Source: an uncultured Fibrobacterota bacterium (lineage in GTDB: Bacteria > Fibrobacterota > Chitinivibrionia > Chitinivibrionales > CAIOZP01). From it: DNA of 5,047 bases. The stretch is taken from contig CAIOZP010000679.1 in NCBI GenBank assembly GCA_903862805.1, positions 1 through 5,047 on the forward strand, written 5' to 3'. The translations under genes were made by a program, and so were the position numbers. Within the stretch, counting starts at the first letter, position 1, and the number at the start of each line of letters is the position of its first letter. This document shows, in pieces, positions 1 through 5,047 of this stretch. The notes beneath the pieces are model-generated. The model was not told the origin of the DNA. It did no database searches and saw nothing but the letters and a program-made list of their open reading frames with translations.

Positions 1-949
1 ACTCATGTGATGCTTCGCCGAAACGCTTCTGCATGAAATAGGTCTTTTGCAAAAGGCAATGAACAAGAACCGAATTGTAGGCAGACTCAAATCCCGTTTT
101 GTCAATCTTATCGCAAAGAACGTGGAGCTCTGATTCCGATTTGTCAAGCTGCCACAGGCCGATCAATGCCTTCGCCCTTGCGATTCTGAAAAGCTGACTC
201 TCTGGAAAACGCACAAGCATTTTCTCTGATAAAGCGAGCATTTCTTTAAAGCGGCTTTCGTTATAGTAAATATCGACAAGAGCGGCAGCCGACGCTTCGC
301 GGGTAAATGTCCCATGCCACATTACATCGTTCAGCCCCACGATTGCCGGAGCGCGGCGATCCTGCACACTGGGCATCCACCAGAGATTGCTTATCATCGA
401 GCTTCGCCAGTAATCGTAATATGCAACACCGTATTGTGCGTCGATCATGTCGGGGTATTTTGCTAAAATGTCCTTGAGCATTTTAACGCCGCCCCAACCG
501 TGCTTGAAGGCAGTGACGATTTTGTCGTATCGGCTCTCATATGCGCCCATAATTCCACTGGCTCCTGCCGCGAAGAATTGTGCCCAAACATCATCGGGCC
601 GCGAAACGGCAAGCTTATCGCCGAGGGTCACCGCCTGTTCGCATACAGAATAAAAATCGTTTTCATATTTCTCTGATCCGAGGTATTCCATCTGCGAATT
701 TAAAACTCCGCCCAGAAAAAAATATCCGGCCGGATTATCTGGATATTTTTTTATGATCGCTTTTGCATACGCAGCTGCCTGCGGAAAATTCTGATGATAA
801 ACCTCTTCTATGCTTTTCTGTGCAAGCGTGCCGAGTTCCGCAGGAAGTGCCGGTACTGCAGCGTTGACGGAAAGAGAACTGACCAAGTTCATCAGTAAAG
901 ATGGTATTACAAATTGACATAGTAGAAAACGTCGCAGGGGCTGCTTCAT
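1..949 (-). CDS. Secreted TPR-like helical-repeat protein, C-terminus cut by window edge
   Basis: The frame stays open from the ATG at 949 to the window edge, giving 316 residues with no stop, so the C-terminus is missing. Residues 1-31 look like a Sec signal peptide: basic K2, R6 and R7, a hydrophobic stretch from about residue 8, and a likely cleavage site near SVNA/AVPA. There is no lipobox, since C11 follows LL. The mature part is rich in alanine, tyrosine and leucine helices with TPR-like spacing at about 40-75 (ending KKYPDNPAGYFFLG), 153-187 (LAKYPDMIDAQYG) and 219-252 (ending LVRFPES). The middle segment with WWMPSVQDRRAP (190-201) recalls bacterial TPR proteins related to the TTC39/IML2 group; this is recalled from memory and tentative. 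The ATG overlaps the ATPase stop as ATGA, with no clear Shine-Dalgarno before it, so translation probably depends on coupling. A start at M20 would destroy the signal peptide. Its role is unknown; it may be a periplasmic or envelope partner of the transporter, but that is inference. Confidence 0.82.
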   Translation of the reverse strand, partial: MKQPLRRFLLCQFVIPSLLMNLVSSLSVNAAVPALPAELGTLAQKSIEEVYHQNFPQAAAYAKAIIKKYPDNPAGYFFLGGVLNSQMEYLGSEKYENDFYSVCEQAVTLGDKLAVSRPDDVWAQFFAAGASGIMGAYESRYDKIVTAFKHGWGGVKMLKDILAKYPDMIDAQYGVAYYDYWRSSMISNLWWMPSVQDRRAPAIVGLNDVMWHGTFTREASAAALVDIYYNESRFKEMLALSEKMLVRFPESQLFRIARAKALIGLWQLDKSESELHVLCDKIDKTGFESAYNSVLVHCLLQKTYFMQKRFGEASHE

Positions 950-2058
950 TTTTCGAGGATATTCTGACGTGTTTCCGGGTCAAACAAATGGATGCAACGC
1001 CCGTCGATAAGCACTTCGACGCGTGCATCGGTTCGGTAATCGCTGTCGTTGGCAGCCATGAATCGAACCGGAAGCCCGTTCTCGAAACGGCCAAGAACAA
1101 AGCTTCTATCTCCATGATTCTCTATAAGCTCCACCCCAAGCGTGACATGCGAATCGGACGCTCTACGATGCGTACGGGTCGAAGAAAGAATTATATCCTG
1201 CGGGCGAATGCCGGCAACGACACTGCGACCGGAAAAATTCCGCAAATAATCTTTTCGCGTTTCGTCAATTTCCAGTAACCCGATTTCTGAATTGAGCACG
1301 AGTTCACCGTTTTTAATTTCGATTGTTCCGGGGATGAAGTTCGCTGAAGGACTTCCAATGAATTCCGCTGAAAACATGGTTCGCGGATGTCGGTACAAGG
1401 CACCAGGCGTATCGTACTGCTCAAGGTGACCGGCGTTCATCACGGCAATGCGCTCGCTCATGGTCATCGCCTCTGCCTGATTGTGTGTCACATATATGAT
1501 TGTCTTTCCAACCTGACGATGAACGCGCTTGAGCTCTTCCATTGCCATCTCGCGAAGTGCGGTATCAAGATTAGAAAGTGGCTCATCGAGGAGAAGTACG
1601 TCAGGATCAAGCACAAGCGCACGCGCCAAGGCGACACGCTGGCGTTGTCCACCTGAAATCTCACGAGGCAAGCGGTTTTCAAGCCCTTCGAGACCGAGAA
1701 GTGGTAGTACCCAATCGAGACGGGTAAACATATCGTGCAGTTCCATGCCCTTGATGCGAAGCCCGAACACGATGTTGTTCTTCACCGACATGTGCGGAAA
1801 AAGCGCGTAGCTCTGGAATACCATGGCAATTCTGCGCTTTTGGGCAGGGATGTTGTTTGCCTTGCGGCCACCTATGTAGAGTTCGCCACCGTCAATCGTT
1901 TCGAGTCCGGCGATCATGCGGAGAAGGGTAGTCTTGCCGCAGCCCGATGGACCGAGCAATGTCACAAATTCGCCGGAGTTTATCTGGAGATCAAGTTTGT
2001 CGATGACTTTATGATCACCGTAAAACTTCTGAATGTTCTTTATTATCAGTTCTGACAT
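946..2058 (-). CDS. Carbohydrate-type ABC transporter ATP-binding protein (MalK/UgpC/MsmK-like)
   Basis: This 370-residue cytoplasmic ATPase would work as a dimer to power the two permeases encoded just upstream. All nucleotide-binding motifs are present: Walker A GPSGCGKTT (36-44), Q-loop Q82 in MVFQSYALFPHM, signature ISGGQRQR (134-141), Walker B VLLLDEP (154-160), D-loop LSNLD (161-165) and H-loop H192 in VTHNQAEAMT. Family members usually read LSGGQ and THDQ; the I and N here are mild changes that leave catalytic residues intact. After about residue 232 (EFIGSPSANF) comes a TOBE/MalK-type regulatory region with AGIRPQDI (282-289) and GDRSFVLGRFENG (316-328). The length matches the usual 350-380 residues of MalK/UgpC proteins, so it is intact. 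The ATG at 2058 begins MSELIIKNIQKFYG, a normal family start, 4 bases after the permease stop, with a weak AGG close upstream. Such ATPases can be shared by several CUT1 importers; one sitting inside the operon suggests a dedicated unit. Substrate unknown. Confidence 0.96.
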   Translation of the reverse strand: MSELIIKNIQKFYGDHKVIDKLDLQINSGEFVTLLGPSGCGKTTLLRMIAGLETIDGGELYIGGRKANNIPAQKRRIAMVFQSYALFPHMSVKNNIVFGLRIKGMELHDMFTRLDWVLPLLGLEGLENRLPREISGGQRQRVALARALVLDPDVLLLDEPLSNLDTALREMAMEELKRVHRQVGKTIIYVTHNQAEAMTMSERIAVMNAGHLEQYDTPGALYRHPRTMFSAEFIGSPSANFIPGTIEIKNGELVLNSEIGLLEIDETRKDYLRNFSGRSVVAGIRPQDIILSSTRTHRRASDSHVTLGVELIENHGDRSFVLGRFENGLPVRFMAANDSDYRTDARVEVLIDGRCIHLFDPETRQNILEK

Positions 2059-2062
2059 CGAC

Positions 2063-2917
2063 CTATTTCACCGATCCGGCAGTCATACCGGAAATCATGT
2101 ACTTCTGCACTGCAAACGAGAAAATAATAACAGGCAGACTTAGGCAAACCGATATTGCCGCAAGAAGATTCTGCGGCGGCTGAAAAGTGATCCGGCTGCG
2201 CAGGTAAAGCGTAAGCGTTTGGATCTTTCCGCCCGGATCAAGAAGGAAATGCGCGAAGATGAACTCGTCCCACGAAAGCAGGAACGTGTATATGGCCGCG
2301 GCGGCGAGGCCGGGAATAGCAATCGGCAAAAGTATGCGGAAGAATATCTGGAACTGATTAGCGCCCATGGTCATCGCCTGTTCTTCAATGTCGCGCGGAA
2401 TCCCTTCGAATGCACTCATACCGATGAAAATGACATAAGGCAACGCGAGCAGAGTGTGCGCAAGGATCACACCTGAAAATGAGCTATAAAGGTTGAGCGA
2501 AATAAAAAACACCGAAATCGGAATGACCGATGAAATGTCTGGGAAAAGTCGTACCGAAATAATGCCGATAAGAATCGCTCTGCGAAACGGAACTTTGTAA
2601 CGCGCCAACACATATGCCGCCGGAACTCCAAGCAGGCTCGAAAGCAAAACCGTTCCGATCGCGATCCACAGACTGTTAAGCACAACCTGCCAGAATTCGG
2701 GGTCTGTAAAGAGATATGAAAACACAGCAAACGTAGGATGATACGGCCAAAGCGGAACAGGAAGCCCGCCGGTATTTATGCTCTCCATGTCGCTGATGGA
2801 GTACTTGACAAGAAGGTACACCGGCGCCATTACCATGAAGGCAGTTGCAACAATTCCTATAGTCCACACAAGACGCTTGAGCGGAGAAGTCGGCGTGAAT
2901 CTATCGAGCTTTCCCAT
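2063..2917 (-). CDS. ABC sugar transporter inner-membrane permease (MalG/UgpE-like)
   Basis: This 284-residue inner-membrane protein is one half of the importer channel. Hydrophobic segments fit the six-helix MalG plan: about 16-38, 79-105, 114-140, 143-170, 197-217 and 250-271. The EAA loop that docks on the ATPase is at about 178-198 (EEQAMTMGANQFQ then FRILLPIAIPG). It keeps the conserved G185 and LP but has M where many sugar permeases have D before the glycine. The C-terminus YMISGMTAGSVK closely follows the (L/M)TAGAVK ending typical of CUT1 MalG-type proteins, which supports completeness. The N-terminus has a short positively charged cytoplasmic stretch (K3, R6, K14, R15). The ATG at 2917 shares its A with the TAA of the upstream permease (TAATG), which indicates translational coupling and supports this start. 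It should pair with the upstream permease; the transported solute cannot be told from the sequence. Confidence 0.96.
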   Translation of the reverse strand: MGKLDRFTPTSPLKRLVWTIGIVATAFMVMAPVYLLVKYSISDMESINTGGLPVPLWPYHPTFAVFSYLFTDPEFWQVVLNSLWIAIGTVLLSSLLGVPAAYVLARYKVPFRRAILIGIISVRLFPDISSVIPISVFFISLNLYSSFSGVILAHTLLALPYVIFIGMSAFEGIPRDIEEQAMTMGANQFQIFFRILLPIAIPGLAAAAIYTFLLSWDEFIFAHFLLDPGGKIQTLTLYLRSRITFQPPQNLLAAISVCLSLPVIIFSFAVQKYMISGMTAGSVK

Positions 2918-3828
2918 TATCTCACATCCGAAACCATGCGTCGCACTATGTCAACAAGAAACATGAAGACCGCCACACTCACCACTATGCATCCGACAAG
3001 CACCAGCGCAACGAAGGCCGCCTCGTGCTCATATTTGCCACCCCATTCCATATAAAGAAATTCTATGAGCGTTCCGAGCAGATGATACCTGCCGGCAAGG
3101 ATATACGGGAAGATGAACTCCTTCCACATCTCAATTGAGCGAAGCAGAAGCACCGACGAAATCGCGGGAATAATAAGCGGAAGGATGACGTAGCGGAACC
3201 GCTGGCGTAGTCCGGCGCCCATGGTCTTTGCCGCGTCGAAAAGCTCCGGGTCTATGGCGTTTATCCCGCCAAGAAGAATCAGCATTGAAATAGGGACATC
3301 GCGCCAGATCTTGCCGATCATCGCGACCGAGAGTGCCGACCACTGCGCACCGCGCCAGTCAACGGCATGACGAATCACATGAGGGAAGAACCAATATTTT
3401 CCCATTAAGATGTGATTCATGAAGCCGCCGTTGGAATCAAATATTATGAACAGCAGAGTCGCCGTTACAAGGCCAGGCACGGCAAGCGGAATAATGAAAA
3501 GCGTCCGAACAATACTGCGGAGAAAAAACGGCTTATAGATAAGCATGGCAAGCGCAAGACCAGCAACAAGCTCAAGCGGTGTTCCGACAATAACAAACAA
3601 AAGAGTGCTGACGAAAGCCTGACGAAACTCATTCATCGCAAAAACATTGCCTGCCGTAGCAAGAGTCGGGAAAGCTCCGGAAGCGGTACTGAAACTCAGA
3701 TAAAGAAGATAACTGAGGACTACAAACAGAAATGTAATTAGATAAAACGCTGCGGGAAGCAACGGCCACAAAGGCAGAATCGATTTCAGCCTCGCAGCTG
3801 ACGGGAACTGTTCCTGACCACTCTTCAT
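2917..3828 (-). CDS. ABC sugar transporter inner-membrane permease (MalF/UgpA-like)
   Basis: This 303-residue inner-membrane protein forms the other half of the channel. Hydrophobic segments lie at about 17-45, 71-97, 106-130, 163-188, 219-240 and 268-295, the usual six-helix plan of UgpA/LacF-type permeases without the extra N-terminal domain of E. coli MalF. The EAA loop is at about 195-221 (ELFDAAKTMGAGLRQRF then VILPLIIP), with G204 and P217 in place; as in the partner permease, M replaces the common D before the glycine. I chose the ATG at 3828 over an in-frame GTG at 3849. A GCAGG sequence lies 8 bases upstream of the ATG, while no good site precedes the GTG; using the GTG would add only seven residues (MTLQVCS). 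The stop overlaps the next gene's start by one base. A gap with a hairpin separates it from the binding-protein gene, so it may be expressed at a lower level than that gene. Confidence 0.95.
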   Translation of the reverse strand: MKSGQEQFPSAARLKSILPLWPLLPAAFYLITFLFVVLSYLLYLSFSTASGAFPTLATAGNVFAMNEFRQAFVSTLLFVIVGTPLELVAGLALAMLIYKPFFLRSIVRTLFIIPLAVPGLVTATLLFIIFDSNGGFMNHILMGKYWFFPHVIRHAVDWRGAQWSALSVAMIGKIWRDVPISMLILLGGINAIDPELFDAAKTMGAGLRQRFRYVILPLIIPAISSVLLLRSIEMWKEFIFPYILAGRYHLLGTLIEFLYMEWGGKYEHEAAFVALVLVGCIVVSVAVFMFLVDIVRRMVSDVR

Positions 3829-3836
3829 TGAACAAA

Positions 3837-3841
3837 CCTGC
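3837..3841 (-). promoter_or_regulatory. Shine-Dalgarno-like site of the MalF-like permease
   Basis: On the minus strand GCAGG ends 8 bases before the ATG at 3828. It is a short match to the anti-Shine-Dalgarno sequence, but its spacing decides in favour of the ATG over the GTG at 3849. It lies just after the hairpin in the same gap. Confidence 0.5.
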
Positions 3842-3855
3842 AAAGTCACATCGGG

Positions 3856-3894
3856 AAAACAGAACCGCCCGGATCGATTTCGACCCGGACGGTT
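3856..3894 (-). terminator. Hairpin with short T run between binding-protein and permease genes (attenuator or partial terminator)
   Basis: Read on the minus strand, AACCGTCCGGGTCG, loop AAAT, then CGATCCGGGCGGTT form a 14-bp stem without mismatches (two G-T pairs) at 3894-3863. It starts 20 bases after the binding-protein stop. The bases CTG and then TTTT (3859-3856) follow. The T run is short, so full termination is doubtful. Partial read-through, or protection of the upstream mRNA from 3' exonucleases, fits better, because the downstream permease genes have no other obvious promoter. Raised levels of binding-protein mRNA through such intergenic hairpins are known for malE-malF and similar operons. 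On the plus strand the hairpin has no T run after it. Confidence 0.65.
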
Positions 3895-3914
3895 TAATCA
3901 GTCGGAAACAGGCA

Positions 3915-5047
3915 TTACTTTTTTGTCGTGTCTGCTACTGCTGCGGGATAATCAGTACCGAGGATTTCTTTTTCCTTGGCAGCGTAATCCTTGGCAAGCG
4001 CTTCCTTCATCTTGGCGGAGGTAACAATGCCGTCCTTTGCCTCATCATATTCGACACAGTGCTTGTACCATGCATCGACATAGTTCTGTGCAACACGCGG
4101 ATATTCCTTCACAAGCGGAACCGTTACAACCTTGTCCTGGTCGAACTGAAGCTTGATCTGGTCAACTGATGTCTTGAAGATTTCGCCGACCCAGCCTTCG
4201 TCAAACGCAAGCGAAAGGTTGTTCAGGATGTCTTTGCGAACAGGAAGCATACCGAACTTCGAGCATTCCTTTGCCTGAATGTCGTGGCTTGTGATGTAGC
4301 GGGCGAACTCGTATGCGAGCTTCGGATTCGGGCTCGTCTTGGGAATGCCCCACCACCAGCCACCGGTGGTAATCTGGCGTGTTCCTTCATAAACAGGCTT
4401 TCCCGTTTTGTCAACTGCAAGCGAGACCGCCTGCGGCATCACACTGAGTCCCATGTCGTTCGCATCCGGCAGGTAGGTTGACATGCCAGGATCCTCTGAC
4501 CAACCGTGAACATTGAAACAGTCGATCTGCTGGAAAAAGGCGAGATAAACCTTGCCGTCCTTCACGCCGTTGTAGATGTTGGCGCCCTTCCACGGATCCT
4601 GCCACATGCCAGGGCTGTAGATACCACTCTTAATGAAGACATTCTCCCACGTAAACATATCGGCGACTTTGCTGCCGTCCATACGAAGGATGTCGTCTTT
4701 GCTGGCGCCAAGCTGATAAGCGCGCTCGATAAGATCAAGTGCGGTTCCGTCGTAACGGGCGCCACGGTGTGCAACACGTCCCTGAGAAACATCGTTATAC
4801 TTTTCCTTAGCCCAAATGTATCCAACGGTGAAGAGGTCGAAATAATCCCACTGAGACGGATCAGCTTCGAGATTGTATCCAGCCGGAAGTCCGTAGCTGT
4901 TATACTTCTTGAGTTCAGCACTGATCTGATCTTTGTACTTCGGGAACTTGCCGACAGCATCGGCGACCTTTGACTTGAGGTAGAACATCACGCGGGTTTC
5001 AAGCTTACGCGGGATGTAGTAAGGTGCATTGTTTACATATCCGAGAC
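3915..5047 (-). CDS. Extracellular solute-binding protein of a sugar ABC importer (family 1 type), N-terminus outside window
   Basis: The frame is open from the right edge to the TAA at 3915, giving 376 visible residues. The GTG/ATG near 4991 is internal, since coding-quality sequence (LGYVNNAPYYIPRKLETR) continues upstream of it. The protein would bind the solute outside the inner membrane and deliver it to the permeases. Visible signs of the family 1 (MalE/UgpB-like) group are the early PYYIPRKLETRVMFY (visible residues 8-22), equivalent to the common LPYYxDTRVLFYN segment; GGWWWGIPKTSPNPKLAYEF (228-247), equivalent to the usual GWGxGIPKxSKNKxxAxEF; and GMLPVRKDIL (265-274). From where these fall in known members, roughly 100-130 N-terminal residues, including the signal peptide or lipobox, are missing from view. 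The tail is lysine-rich (ADTTKK). Many aromatic residues (W67, W78, W133, W148, W152, W182, W230-232) suit a sugar-stacking site, but the ligand is not identifiable. It is first in the visible operon and is followed by a hairpin. Confidence 0.93.
   Translation of the reverse strand, partial: LGYVNNAPYYIPRKLETRVMFYLKSKVADAVGKFPKYKDQISAELKKYNSYGLPAGYNLEADPSQWDYFDLFTVGYIWAKEKYNDVSQGRVAHRGARYDGTALDLIERAYQLGASKDDILRMDGSKVADMFTWENVFIKSGIYSPGMWQDPWKGANIYNGVKDGKVYLAFFQQIDCFNVHGWSEDPGMSTYLPDANDMGLSVMPQAVSLAVDKTGKPVYEGTRQITTGGWWWGIPKTSPNPKLAYEFARYITSHDIQAKECSKFGMLPVRKDILNNLSLAFDEGWVGEIFKTSVDQIKLQFDQDKVVTVPLVKEYPRVAQNYVDAWYKHCVEYDEAKDGIVTSAKMKEALAKDYAAKEKEILGTDYPAAVADTTKK

Noticed and set aside
917..919. 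Cys11 of the TPR-like protein as a lipoprotein anchor
   Set aside because: The preceding residues are FLL with no small residue before the Cys, and the hydrophobic core continues after it, so an ordinary signal peptide is more likely.
735..1115. Minus-strand open frame of 126 codons across the ATPase and TPR-like gene junction
   Set aside because: It overlaps both real genes in another frame. The two real frames meet cleanly at an ATGA overlap, so there is no frameshift or hidden gene to explain.
1529..2055. Plus-strand open frames antisense to the ATPase (1529-1810 and 1735-2055)
   Set aside because: They are opposite intact Walker A, signature and Walker B coding sequence, and their translations are low-complexity or featureless.
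3847..3849. GTG start for the MalF-like permease
   Set aside because: The ATG at 3828 has a better-spaced GCAGG site, and the added seven residues (MTLQVCS) look uninformative.
4506..4973. Plus-strand open frame of 155 codons antisense to the binding-protein gene
   Set aside because: It lies wholly opposite a well-supported gene, its translation shows no recognisable domain, and it is best explained as a shadow of the minus-strand coding frame.
4989..4991. GTG at 4991 (followed by ATG) as the start of the binding protein
   Set aside because: The same frame continues open to the window edge with family-like sequence (PYYIPRKLETR), and a protein starting here would lack the signal peptide and most of the N-terminal lobe.

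Overview
The window is a single bacterial operon read entirely from the minus strand, so transcription runs from high to low coordinates. It encodes a carbohydrate-type (CUT1, MalEFGK-like) ABC importer followed by a secreted helical-repeat (TPR-like) protein. Base composition looks close to half G+C by eye. Nothing in the window fixes the phylum: there is no rRNA, tRNA or lineage marker. The exported TPR-like protein and the separate substrate-binding protein show only that these are bacterial proteins working outside the inner membrane.

Layout in transcription order: (1) the 3' part of an extracellular solute-binding protein gene (5047-3915), whose N-terminus lies outside the window; (2) an intergenic gap of about 86 bases holding a 14-bp hairpin with a 4-nt loop, then a short T run, then a Shine-Dalgarno-like site; (3) a MalF/UgpA-like permease (3828-2917); (4) a MalG/UgpE-like permease (2917-2063), whose ATG shares one base with the preceding TAA; (5) a MalK/UgpC-type ATPase with a C-terminal TOBE-like region (2058-946), starting 4 bases after the permease stop; (6) a secreted TPR-like protein (949-1), whose ATG overlaps the ATPase stop as ATGA and which runs off the left edge of the window.

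The first four products form a complete importer. The binding protein captures a solute, probably a sugar, oligosaccharide or related polyol/glycerol derivative. The two permeases form the channel, and a dimer of the ATPase drives transport. The substrate cannot be read from the sequence, because no glycosidase, kinase or regulator lies in the window. The hairpin after the binding-protein gene is the kind of element that lets the binding protein be made in excess over the membrane parts. The last gene is not a standard importer subunit, and its tight coupling to the ATPase is the most unusual point here.

The only non-coding DNA is the gap at 3829-3914 and the 4 bases at 2059-2062. There is no gene-free stretch longer than 300 bases, and I saw no RNA gene, mobile element, CRISPR array or long repeat. 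The plus strand carries no convincing gene. I do not see a previously undescribed system; this is a fairly ordinary transporter operon with one poorly characterised extra gene.
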